48,572 nucleotides of DNA, taken from the NCBI RefSeq assembly GCF_003797945.1, contig NZ_RKKU01000029.1, positions 1 through 48,572 on the forward strand, in the 5' to 3' direction. Below are positions 32,940 to 40,555 of this stretch, in pieces (the first letter of the stretch is position 1; each line of letters begins with the position of its first letter). This DNA comes from Pseudomonas neustonica. GTDB lineage: Bacteria; Pseudomonadota; Gammaproteobacteria; Pseudomonadales; Pseudomonadaceae. The position numbers and the translations under genes were made by a program. Below the pieces are notes generated by a model that saw only the letters and a list, made by a program, of their open reading frames with translations, had not been told where the DNA came from and did no database searches.

Positions 32940-33168
32940 CTATTGGCATTTAACTGTCCAAAGCTGATCCAGCCGGGTTGTGTAGCTGGGACTTAACATC
33001 TCGCGCTTCATACGCCATTCTGGCGTCACGGGGACAGGTCCAGGTCGCATAGTGCCTCGTCCCCATTTGCGTTGATCTGATCCATCACCTGCATGACTTT
33101 ATGAGACGCTGCGGGCTGCACGCTGGCGAATAGATCAGGTGTGTATTCTCCTGGCAGGCAGATAGCCG
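32940..33168 (-). pseudogene. relic 3' end of a second umuC, inverted and frameshifted
   Basis: On the minus strand the bases encode PGEYTPDLFASVQPAASHKV and QVMDQINA, then, after a one-base shift near 33065, WGRGTMRPG, TPEWRMKREMLSPSYTTRLD and QLWTVKCQ followed by a stop at 32940-32942. These match the last ~75 residues of UmuC, including the TPEW and SPSYTTRLDQLWTV landmarks also present in the local umuC 3' part, but the two differ at many positions, so this comes from another umuC lineage. The relic starts abruptly beside a small DUF1289 gene. Confidence 0.9.
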
Positions 33169-33193
33169 CGTTTGTTTTTTCGAGCCTCGGAGA

Positions 33194-33373
33194 TTATCTG
33201 CCTCGCTGCAAGCTCTTCAATCGCAAGGCCGCCCGTTGAACCGCCGCCATTTTCTCAGGGCGCTTCATGCGCTTCCATTTACGTATGTCTTCCCTATTTC
33301 GTCCACAGCTCACGCACAGGTCACCGCTGAGCTGGCACGTTGAAATACAGGGGTTCTCGATGTCTTTAGCCAA
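33194..33373 (-). CDS. small DUF1289-family protein
   Basis: A 59-residue product starting at TTG 33373 (MAKDIENPCIST) with the DUF1289 pattern: NPCISTCQLSGDLCVSCGRN, then EDIRKWKRM and a basic tail. The four Cys residues probably bind one metal ion. The start overlaps the stop of the preceding gene (TTGGCTAA), with AGGGG about 8 bases before it, so translation is coupled. Function unknown. It ends about 25 bases before the umuC relic. Confidence 0.75.
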   Translation of the reverse strand: MAKDIENPCISTCQLSGDLCVSCGRNREDIRKWKRMKRPEKMAAVQRAALRLKSLQRGR

Positions 33374-33749
33374 GGTTGTTACCCCTTACCCTGTGCATTT
33401 TTGCCAAGCGTTTTACCCAATCACCAACTTGGCTCGCCGCGCATTCTTCTTCAGAGTCGAAGTACACATGCCGTTTCACATTTAGCGCGGTGACACCGGC
33501 TTTTTCGAACGCCGTTGAGGTCAGCTCAACCATCCGTTTGTCCTGTCCGGCTCCAAGGGCTCGGTCTTTGTTGGGCATGGTGTCAAATACCCAGATCACG
33601 CGCAGGCTTTGAGGAAACGCTTGGTAGTTGGCTTCGTGGGTTAGCCAATCGAAGCCGACAATTTCAGCCTTGGCGGCTTCGCAGGCGTCTGTGAGACTCG
33701 CAATCAAGCGGCGCTCAATGCGAGCGTGATCGCGTTTGCTTGAAGGCAT
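33366..33749 (-). CDS. conserved hypothetical protein, cargo of the GInt
   Basis: The 127-residue product begins MPSSKRDHARIERRLIASL and has IVGFDWLTHEANYQAFPQSL, RVIWVFDTMPNKDRALG and HVYFDSEEECAASQVGDWVK. I recognise it as a recurrent Pseudomonas protein, sometimes labelled a Fis-family regulator, but I see no HTH to support that label. It is soluble, with no signal. It is coupled to the DUF1289 gene downstream and lies 85 bases downstream of dmeF on the same strand. Confidence 0.65.
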   Translation of the reverse strand: MPSSKRDHARIERRLIASLTDACEAAKAEIVGFDWLTHEANYQAFPQSLRVIWVFDTMPNKDRALGAGQDKRMVELTSTAFEKAGVTALNVKRHVYFDSEEECAASQVGDWVKRLAKMHRVRGNNLG

Positions 33750-33834
33750 GGTGGGTTCCAGGATCAGTAAGGTTGAGTAGGCAAGGCATGCACCTGTGCG
33801 CCCATTGAAGGGGCCTTGCCGATTTCAATAAGCA

Positions 33835-34764
33835 CTAAGCGATAGGAGCCAATGCTCGAAACTCAACTGTGAGGTGACTAACTTCGTGAACAGGCGTTAG
33901 CCGTTCACGGATGTTGTCCGCATTTGTCGTCGCCCCCCCGACAACACTGACAATTGCAGCGTGGGCTTGTGGGCCGACACGCCACACGTGCAGGTCGGTA
34001 ATTTTGGCATCGCCAGGTTGTTCAACCAGCTCGCGAATTTCATCTGCAACATGATCGTCGGTTTGATCGAGTAGAACACCCGCAGTCGCACCCATCAGGC
34101 TCCAGGCCCATCGTGCGATTACAATCGCGCCCACGATACCCATGGCTGGATCAAGCCAGACCCAACCGAGGTAGCGGCCAGCGAGCAGGGCAGCGATGGC
34201 AAGAACAGACGTCAGGGCATCGGCAATCACATGGATATACGCTGACCTGAGGTTGTTATCACCTCCGTGAGGACTATGATCGTGATCATCGTGATGATCG
34301 TGGCCATGGCTGTGACCGTGGCCAAGCAACAGAGCGCTTACTATGTTGACCCCTAGGCCAACGATGGCAATGAGCGTTGCCGTCCCGAACTGGACGTCAG
34401 TAGGCTGAAGCAGGCGAATTACGGACTCAACGCCAATTCCCAGAGATACCAATCCCAGAATAAGCGCTGAAGCAAAGCCACCCAGATCTCCCACTTTGCC
34501 GGTGCCAAAACTGAAGCGAGTGCTGGATGCATGACGCTTGGCATACGCATAAGCCGCAGCTGCGATCCCCAACGCACCCGCATGGGTAGCCATATGAAAT
34601 CCATCGGCTAGCAGAGCCATAGACCCTGTAATGTACCCAGCAGCAATCTCACCGACCATCATCACGACGGTAAGTATCACTACCCAGAGGGTGCGCTTTG
34701 CATTCTCATCATGTGCCGAGCCGAGATACACGTGCTCGTGCGTGAAGCTAGTGTTGCTGTTCAT
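33835..34764 (-). CDS. dmeF: DmeF-like CDF metal efflux transporter
   Basis: The 309-residue protein is a cation diffusion facilitator with six membrane segments, zinc/nickel/cobalt-type site residues LLADGFHMATHAG (segment II) and YIHVIADALTSVLAI (segment V), a His/Asp-rich loop between segments IV and V (GHGHSHGHDHHDDHDH, ~155-170), and a cytoplasmic C-terminal domain ending in HLTVEFR. The DGFHMATH form and the paired sensor suit the DmeF group (Co/Ni export). ATG 34764 begins MNSNTSFTHEH; a GTG at 34788 would overlap the sensor stop. It is cargo of the GInt. Confidence 0.88.
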   Translation of the reverse strand: MNSNTSFTHEHVYLGSAHDENAKRTLWVVILTVVMMVGEIAAGYITGSMALLADGFHMATHAGALGIAAAAYAYAKRHASSTRFSFGTGKVGDLGGFASALILGLVSLGIGVESVIRLLQPTDVQFGTATLIAIVGLGVNIVSALLLGHGHSHGHDHHDDHDHSPHGGDNNLRSAYIHVIADALTSVLAIAALLAGRYLGWVWLDPAMGIVGAIVIARWAWSLMGATAGVLLDQTDDHVADEIRELVEQPGDAKITDLHVWRVGPQAHAAIVSVVGGATTNADNIRERLTPVHEVSHLTVEFRALAPIA

Positions 34765-34784
34765 GGAGTTCAAGCCTGCTTTTC

Positions 34785-35060
34785 TCACTTGGAATAGCGC
34801 CGAATGGCTTCGAGAAGCTCTTCGACACCCTTGCTACGTTCCTCATCGCTGAGAGTGGGGTCAGCAACATGCGCCCTGGCGTGATCCTCAATGATTTCGT
34901 CCATCAAACCGTTGATGGCCCCGCGAGTGGCAGCCACCAGATGAAGCGTTTTGGCACAGTCATGATCTGACTCCAAGGCCCGTTCAACCGCTTGGATCTG
35001 ACCAGCGATGCGTTTCACACGCTTAAGCAGATCGTCTTTATTTGATGCTACATGTCCCAT
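34785..35060 (-). CDS. dmeR: DmeR/RcnR-type nickel/cobalt-sensing repressor
   Basis: The 91-residue protein has the RcnR ligand set: His3 after the start (MGHVAS), Cys in SDHDCAKTLHL, and His-x3-His in IEDHARAHV. This is the Ni/Co set, unlike the Cys/His/Cys set of the sensor at 5710. It lies 20 bases before dmeF, and G/C-tract operators sit just upstream, so it should repress both genes until nickel or cobalt binds. Start ATG 35060 gives His at position 3, as the family needs. Confidence 0.88.
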   Translation of the reverse strand: MGHVASNKDDLLKRVKRIAGQIQAVERALESDHDCAKTLHLVAATRGAINGLMDEIIEDHARAHVADPTLSDEERSKGVEELLEAIRRYSK

Positions 35061-35112
35061 ACTATACCCCCCTTACCTATGCGAATGGTGGCATACCCGC
35101 CCCCCCTATACA
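35061..35112. promoter_or_regulatory. tandem C-tract operators of the dmeR-dmeF pair
   Basis: Two sites, ACTATACCCCCCTTA starting near 35061 and GCATACCCGCCCCCCCTATA starting near 35091, match the TA-C-tract-TA form bound by RcnR/DmeR proteins. They lie directly upstream of the dmeR start. Confidence 0.7.
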
Positions 35113-35265
35113 AGAAGCGCGTAAGAATTGTCGTTGGTGGTACGAGGACGCGGCTCGGTCGACCCCAAAAAAGAATAAAATAGGAGAAAAATGTTAGCTA
35201 ATAAATATCTTTGTAAATCAGTAGGATAGGATCTACTAATAGTTAGAGTCATTCAGATATAACGA

Positions 35266-36424
35266 CGGCTGCGTGATAGCTCGCAGTGCTGAAGCCAAGC
35301 CCTTCATTAAAATGGGTGACCCTTACTTCAAGATCAAGGACACCCTGCGAAGCCAAGGCATCTTGGCCTTCAGCAGTAACTATGCGCTGTATGGGGACAT
35401 GAGTGAACGGGTGATGACTACCCTGGAACGTCGCCTTCCGATGGTTGAGGTGTACTCCATCGATGAAGCATTTGCAGACCTAACTGGACTACCTGAGCCC
35501 CTGGATCAGCTCGGCTATTCATTACGTGCTGATGTACTGAAAATAACAGGCATTCCGGTGGGTGTCGGCATTGCCAGCACCAAAACCTTGGCCAAGCTCG
35601 CCAATGCAGCCGCCAAGCGCTGGCAGCGCCAGACCGGTGGCGTGGTGGATATCCGCGATCCAGAACGCAGAGACAAGCTACTCAAGGCCATGCCCGTAGC
35701 GGAAGTATGGGGCGTTGGCCGTCGTATGAATGAGCACCTGCAAGCCATGAGCATTAAAACAGCCTGGGAGCTTTCAAATGCCGATCCTGCACTACTGCGT
35801 AAACGCTTCAGTGTAGTGATGGAGAAAACAGCCCGTGAACTGAGGGGTATCAACTGCCTGAACATGGAAGCGGAAGCACCACCCAAACAGGAGATATGCA
35901 GTAGCCGTGCCTTCGGGCAGCGGGTTTACGATCTGGCCGAGCTTCAACAAGCCGTTGCCAGCTACACCACCCGTGCCGCTGAAAAGCTTCGAGGACAACA
36001 GTCACTTTGCAAGGTCATCCAGGTGGGGATTCGCACGGGGCTGTTCAACCCAAGCGAGGAGCACTTCTCACGTCACATGCAGGTCCATTTGCCCTACCCC
36101 ACCGACGATACGCGAATACTCATCCAGACAGCCGTGCAGGGCCTAGAACGCATTTACCGGGTAGGCCCGGCCTATGCGAAGGCCTCCGTCATGTTGCTCG
36201 GGCTATGCCGACGTGATCAATATACCCCAGATCTGTTTGCCCCTAGCCAGGCCGTGACATCGGACCGATTGATGCAGACCATGGATAAGATCAACCAACG
36301 CTGGGGGAAGAACACGCTGAAGTCAGCCCGTCTCCCTGCAATGCCTGAGTGGGGTATGCAACGGCAATTGCTCAGTCCTAGCTACACCACTCGGCTGGAT
36401 CAATTGTGGACCGTACGGGCTTGA
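35266..36424 (+). pseudogene. umuC: umuC (rulB), 3' fragment, separated from its start by the GInt
   Basis: It begins in codon 38 with GCVIARSAEAK and continues to the natural stop: YSIDEAFADL with the catalytic Asp-Glu pair (~100 in the rejoined protein), GIPVGVGIASTKTLAKLAN, GVGRRMNEHL, and the C-terminal SPSYTTRLDQLWTVRA. The frame is fully intact, so excision would restore a 423-residue UmuC. A downstream GTG or ATG could start a shortened protein, but it would lack the first catalytic Asp and could not be a polymerase. Confidence 0.93.
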
Positions 36425-36564
36425 ATCTAGCGAATACAGCCAGTGCGTAGTGCCCTTGCACCAGCTAGCTTGACACTCAGAGGCTGCTGTTTGTCCTTGA
36501 CCATCTAAGCCATAAGCTTAGCAACCTACCCTGTTGTGTGAACTGCTCAGCATCTGAGGCTCCA

Positions 36565-37536
36565 TTACCCCCGACGAAAACGCCCCAGCGCGCCCTTACG
36601 CAGGCAACGTGCTCCCACAGGCCTCAAGCGCAGGTGCTGGCCGTCCTTTACCAGGTACTTCATCGCTTCGTGGACATTAGGCCTTACCGACTGATTGTCC
36701 CTCTGGAACCGGCCAATACCGCACTTGTTGCCATACCCCTCCTTGTTATGGTTACAGCTGTGAGCATAACCTTGACCACGCGTGATCGCCTCCCACAACT
36801 CGCTAATCTCAATCGCCTTCAAGACATCCCGGCCCACGTGATTGCCATTGAAGAAGTAGGCCGCATGGATGTGGTAACCCCTCCCGTCATTGCGGTCTCC
36901 CTGCTCCACTGCATAAATGTATCCGACAAGGCGCTCAAAGATCGGATGGCGGCTGTGCTTGGAGATCAAGACATCTAGATGGTTAAAGACGTGCTCGACT
37001 CGCTGCCTGACCTGAGCTTCAGGGCGGTAGTAGAGGTTCAGTCTGATGACCATAGTGCGGGAATAAATACTCATCACAGCATCCGTGTAAGCGGTGATTT
37101 CCCTCTCCTGCTTGCGTGCCTCATAGGCTCGATCCCCGGCCCTGCGCTTATACCAACGCTGACGAGTCAACTCACGGATCCGCTCAGTGAGGACGTTCAT
37201 GCTTTCTGGATGACTGAGCCAGTATGAACCCCTGTCATTCAGGCAGATAGGACCAGCAGGTGATGGTTCAAGACCGATTTCTTCCCAGGCAACCCGGAAC
37301 GCTTGTAACTGCTCGCTGTAGTCATAGGGCACACGATCATCGAACAGGTTGTACATCTGCTGCACGTGAGTGCAGTAGCGGGAGATTCTGGTGTTATCGA
37401 GACGCTCATAGCCAGATCGGTTATGCCTGATCCTGAATGCAGGTGTATCGCTGCGTTCTATAGCCTTGACGAGTGATTCGATCTTCAGGGCTATCTCAGA
37501 TTGGGAGGGATGAATGTTTAGCTTGCGGTTGTTCAT
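36565..37536 (-). CDS. inovirus Gp2-like (YagK/YfjJ C-terminal) protein
   Basis: The 323-residue protein resembles Gp2/YfjJ proteins, rolling-circle-like replication factors of filamentous phages and phage satellites. Landmarks are MVIRLNLYYRPEAQ, then LVGYIYAVEQGDRNDGRGYH, then IHAAYFFNG, then a Cys/His cluster GQGYAHSCNHNKEGYGNKCG and the final VHEAMKYLVKDGQHLRLRP. The H-x-H pair (GYHIHAA) is the presumed metal site. It belongs to the second mobile module. The gap before it on the left (36425-36564) has no visible gene. Confidence 0.85.
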   Translation of the reverse strand: MNNRKLNIHPSQSEIALKIESLVKAIERSDTPAFRIRHNRSGYERLDNTRISRYCTHVQQMYNLFDDRVPYDYSEQLQAFRVAWEEIGLEPSPAGPICLNDRGSYWLSHPESMNVLTERIRELTRQRWYKRRAGDRAYEARKQEREITAYTDAVMSIYSRTMVIRLNLYYRPEAQVRQRVEHVFNHLDVLISKHSRHPIFERLVGYIYAVEQGDRNDGRGYHIHAAYFFNGNHVGRDVLKAIEISELWEAITRGQGYAHSCNHNKEGYGNKCGIGRFQRDNQSVRPNVHEAMKYLVKDGQHLRLRPVGARCLRKGALGRFRRG

Positions 37537-37868
37537 GGTTCAGTACCTGGTAGGTTGTCGGTGCATATCAGGTACGTGATGTATTTTTTTTTACTTGTCT
37601 TCTTTCCCTCTGGTGGTAGTTAGTAGTAATGGATAGTGACTGTGACTATTGAATAGCTAGAGTAGATAGTTAATTGCTATATCAATAGATGCAGCCCTAC
37701 CTGCCTCAGGACCTCCCGATCAGGCCGGGCAATGGGGAGCAACATTGCCAAGCCTGTCGAGTGATTTTCCGCACCGAGCACTGGGAGAGTTAGCTGAGAT
37801 CAGAGCCGCCCTCCTGAGCAGCATCATAAGCTGCCATGACCAGCCCTAGCAGGTCATGGCGGTAAAGT
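37537..37868. other. gap with AT-rich tract and a hairpin, no gene
   Basis: The first half is AT-rich with many TAGT/ATAG steps (about 37600-37690), possible replication or promoter DNA for the Gp2-like gene. Just after the alpA-like stop is a hairpin, GCCATGACC / GGTCATGGC (about 37834-37861). I see no gene. Confidence 0.45.
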
Positions 37869-38096
37869 TTATTTGGCGACGCTGAAATGGTTGCTTGGCC
37901 GTGTAGCTGCCATAGCTAGATCACGTTCCTCGATCCTGGCCAGGATCCAATCGTGGACCTCACTATCGACCCAGCCGACGCAGCGATCCCCTAGGGATAC
38001 AGGCTTGGGAAAGGTCTCTTCCGAGATATATTTGTAGATGGTCGACCGTGCCAGGCCGGTCGAATCGATTACTTCTTTCAAACGGATTATTCTCAT
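37869..38096 (-). CDS. AlpA-family regulator/excisionase
   Basis: The 75-residue protein is a MerR-like small HTH of the AlpA family: IRLKEVIDSTGLARSTIYKYI, then FPKPVSLGDRCVGWVDSEV and DWILARIEERD. AlpA proteins control integrase or satellite genes or act as excisionases. It sits between the Gp2-like gene and a 443-residue HTH protein on the same strand, a usual position in phage-satellite-like islands. Confidence 0.9.
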   Translation of the reverse strand: MRIIRLKEVIDSTGLARSTIYKYISEETFPKPVSLGDRCVGWVDSEVHDWILARIEERDLAMAATRPSNHFSVAK

Positions 38097-38157
38097 GAGC
38101 GGGCTCCTCTGTAAGGCTCAGAGGATCTCTGGCGGTAGTAAAAAAAAACGAGGAAGA

Positions 38158-39489
38158 CTATACCTTGGCCGCAAGCCCTGCCTTCTCAAGAGCAGTTAGT
38201 GAAATCTTTTGCTCATTCAGAACAACCCCTTCCCAAGCTCCATAGCCTTCAACCGCGAAACCTCGAGGCTCTAAAGCTGGAAATACGAGAACTCCAATAT
38301 ACTCATAACCTTGGGTCATATTGCCCGGTAGCATTAGGACCTTATCTCGCGCCCCTAGCTCAGCAAGCAGAGGCCTTATCCGACCATCCAGCTCCTGTAC
38401 CAGCAGGTAAACCAGAAAAGCCAGACCCTCTATCAACTCCGAGACTAGGTCAGAACGTAGTGATCCATCGTCATAACTCCGCATAACGCGCGCGATATCC
38501 GCTTTCGCATCAACCTCGAGTGAAGCACGATCAATCTTCCCCTCGGCTAACGCACACTCGAACCCTTTGCTCGCAAGCTCGAGCAACATGAATTCCAACT
38601 GCTCGAATGCATGAAAAGGAAGGGTTCGCAATAGCATCACCTCCCGACCGTAATAGAGGGGATTATTACTTCTAGAATCTGTCAAAAGGCTAGCCACAAA
38701 ACCCCATTCGGCCTCACTGCCGATAAGGCGGTTGATGACCGCTGATACCCTACGTCCAGTGGATGAGAATAACGGGTGATTCGTATTGAGCAGAATGACG
38801 CTCTCAAGTTTACGTTGAAAAATTGGGGCTGCCACACCGGGAATCACACGACGAAGAACCCGATGTCTCACCAGCTTTTTCAGCCGGCCCTTGACTGCTA
38901 GCTGCGTCACCCCAATGGCAGCAGCGATCTGCCTAAAGCTCCATCCCTTTACCACTCCCATCTGGTCAGACACAGCGAGCAGCAACGCGAGCAGCAATAC
39001 ATCAGAAGCATCTAAATATCCTTTCCGACCCTCAATCATTCGCCGAACCTTAGGTGAAATCGAGGACCCGGCTTCACCGCTTTCAGATGAGTACTCATCA
39101 GCATCTAACGATTGCAGCTGATGGGACCAATTCAATCTTGAAGCCTTGATCGTGGGGGACTGAAGGAATAAACCGGAAGAAATAATGCTTTCCCGACGAA
39201 GCTTTCTGGCTTCGGGTAACGCACGAAGCTTTACTTCGTTGACAGCGAATTCACGCAACGGCCTACCAAATGACCCATAACACGTTCTCGCTTTTATGAA
39301 CCCTGCGTCCAGTAGCAAAGGCATCGCTGAAGCCACTAACCTCGCCCTCAGACCCAATTGCTCGGCGAGGGAAGCAAGCGTCATTGCACCGGTCCAGCGC
39401 TTCTCAAAATTTGCAAAAAAAACAAGTAATACGAGCTTTTCGTTTGCGCTTAAAATTTCAGCATTAATTCCTATCAATTTTTCAAGCAT
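38158..39489 (-). CDS. unknown 443-residue protein with winged-helix segments
   Basis: No family recognised. Two helix-turn-helix-like regions are visible: LASLAEQLGLRARLVASAMP near residues 41-62 and SFRQIAAAIGVTQLAVKGRL near 184-205. The rest is helical, without membrane segments. It diverges from the next plus-strand gene across a set of 12-bp palindromes. A regulatory or replication role is likely for a protein with two HTHs in such a place, but this is inference. Confidence 0.6.
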   Translation of the reverse strand: MLEKLIGINAEILSANEKLVLLVFFANFEKRWTGAMTLASLAEQLGLRARLVASAMPLLLDAGFIKARTCYGSFGRPLREFAVNEVKLRALPEARKLRRESIISSGLFLQSPTIKASRLNWSHQLQSLDADEYSSESGEAGSSISPKVRRMIEGRKGYLDASDVLLLALLLAVSDQMGVVKGWSFRQIAAAIGVTQLAVKGRLKKLVRHRVLRRVIPGVAAPIFQRKLESVILLNTNHPLFSSTGRRVSAVINRLIGSEAEWGFVASLLTDSRSNNPLYYGREVMLLRTLPFHAFEQLEFMLLELASKGFECALAEGKIDRASLEVDAKADIARVMRSYDDGSLRSDLVSELIEGLAFLVYLLVQELDGRIRPLLAELGARDKVLMLPGNMTQGYEYIGVLVFPALEPRGFAVEGYGAWEGVVLNEQKISLTALEKAGLAAKV

Positions 39490-39539
39490 GGATAGATCGC
39501 CACTTATCTCCTTTCCAGATAGGGTATTTTATAAAAACA

Positions 39540-39587
39540 GTTATGTATAGCATTATGGATAACGTTATGTATAACGCTATACTGGAA
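39540..39587. promoter_or_regulatory. tandem 12-bp palindromes (operator or iteron array)
   Basis: GTTATGTATAGC, ATTATGGATAAC, GTTATGTATAAC and a partial GCTATAC follow one another at exact 12-bp steps. Each full unit is a near palindrome. They occupy the divergent promoter between the genes at 38158 (minus) and 39652 (plus). Confidence 0.65.
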
Positions 39588-39651
39588 AAGCAACCAATGG
39601 AAACTAAATCCCTAGAAAAGCAGTGGTATCCGGCATGTCGAGGAGCAGTAA

Positions 39652-40317
39652 GTGACTGAGCAGATTGAGTGGCTTAGGGATGAGAATGAGTGCTATTACG
39701 CTACAGAATACCTGAAAAGGCGAGCGAACGATCTGGAGCGGAGCTGCATCAAAAATACAGGCATCCAGTTGACCGAAAAAGCTAATGTACGCAGAACCGT
39801 AGAGGCGTGGGTTAACGCCCTACAAAAAAATAAATGCAGCAAAATAATTACACGTCTACAGAATAATTTAAGGCAACGCCGCTCACAGAAAAAAAACAAA
39901 GAGAAGAGATTCAACCTCTCCCTAGAAGCCTGTAGGGCCCTGGATGAGCTCACAAGAAAAATTGGAAAAAGCCCATCCGAGACCGTCTCAATATTGCTGA
40001 TCAATACCCCTGAAGCCCTGGCAGAAGCTCGAGAAAAATGGATGTTCGAGCACAAAAAACAAATAGAACAGTGGACCTACGAGCACCTGGGCTTGCAGCA
40101 CCAGCTCAAAATAAAGAACCTAGAGGTAGACGAACTGCATAAGCAGCTACGCTCACACATTCTCGCGCTAGAGATGTGGAAGACATCAATGGATAGTGAC
40201 GCACCGCCATTCGACGGCGAAATCGAGGAGCTTGATGAACAGGTCAATGAGAAACTTCGTATCATTCAACGAGATGTGAAGAAGCAAACGAAGGTTCTCA
40301 GTTCAATTCCCGGTTAG
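39652..40317 (+). CDS. unknown 221-residue protein, RHH-like centre with coiled coil
   Basis: No family recognised. The middle, RFNLSLEACRALDELTRKIG followed by KSPSETVSILLINTP (~86-120), resembles a ribbon-helix-helix DNA-binding fold. The C-terminal half (about 130-215) is a coiled coil. The gene is richer in A and T than its neighbours. It starts beside the 12-bp palindrome array, so it may bind those sites; this is inference. Start codon is GTG or the nearby in-frame equivalent at 39652. Confidence 0.55.
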   Translation: MTEQIEWLRDENECYYATEYLKRRANDLERSCIKNTGIQLTEKANVRRTVEAWVNALQKNKCSKIITRLQNNLRQRRSQKKNKEKRFNLSLEACRALDELTRKIGKSPSETVSILLINTPEALAEAREKWMFEHKKQIEQWTYEHLGLQHQLKIKNLEVDELHKQLRSHILALEMWKTSMDSDAPPFDGEIEELDEQVNEKLRIIQRDVKKQTKVLSSIPG

Positions 40318-40508
40318 AATTGCTGCATCACAAGGCACCACCCCCTTGCCAATCACAGATTCAGATTCCAAAAGGTATTCCAAGCGAAAACTGAACCCGC
40401 CAAATTCTATTAAAATCAGTACATTAATGACCCTGTTCAGATTACCCCGGCCCACCAATTAGTAACGGAACCCCTCTAGAACGGGGGGTTTCAGCGGGAA
40501 ACGGATTT
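40318..40508. other. leader region of the first recombinase
   Basis: No gene. An AACCCC/GGGGTT hairpin near 40469-40491 may act as a terminator for the preceding gene. Confidence 0.4.
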
Positions 40509-40555
40509 GGTAGATCGCACAAAGTCCATCTGAGACTTTAAAAAGGCGCTCTACC
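40509..40555 (+). promoter_or_regulatory. long hairpin abutting the first recombinase start codon
   Basis: GGTAGATCGC at 40509 pairs with GCGCTCTACC at the end (one bulge on each side), and inside it AAAGTC pairs with GACTTT around CATCTGA. The stem ends directly at the ATG and contains AAAAGG, the likely ribosome site, so it can hide that site. It could instead be a recombinase binding or attachment site. Confidence 0.6.

Larger units (their letters stand above)
27794..35260 (+). mobile_element. GInt-type element (integron-like element) inserted in umuC
   Basis: About 7.47 kb, bounded by AACGA direct repeats (27789-27793, 35261-35265) and short inverted ends TCTGA (27794-27798) and TCAGA (35253-35257). 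It carries three overlapping tyrosine recombinase genes and a small HTH gene at its left end, the ginABCD arrangement, then cargo: a relic umuC, two small genes, and a dmeR-dmeF metal efflux pair. GInts and related integron-like elements are known to prefer umuC/rulB. Boundaries come from the restored umuC frame and should be right to within the five repeated bases. Confidence 0.85.
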
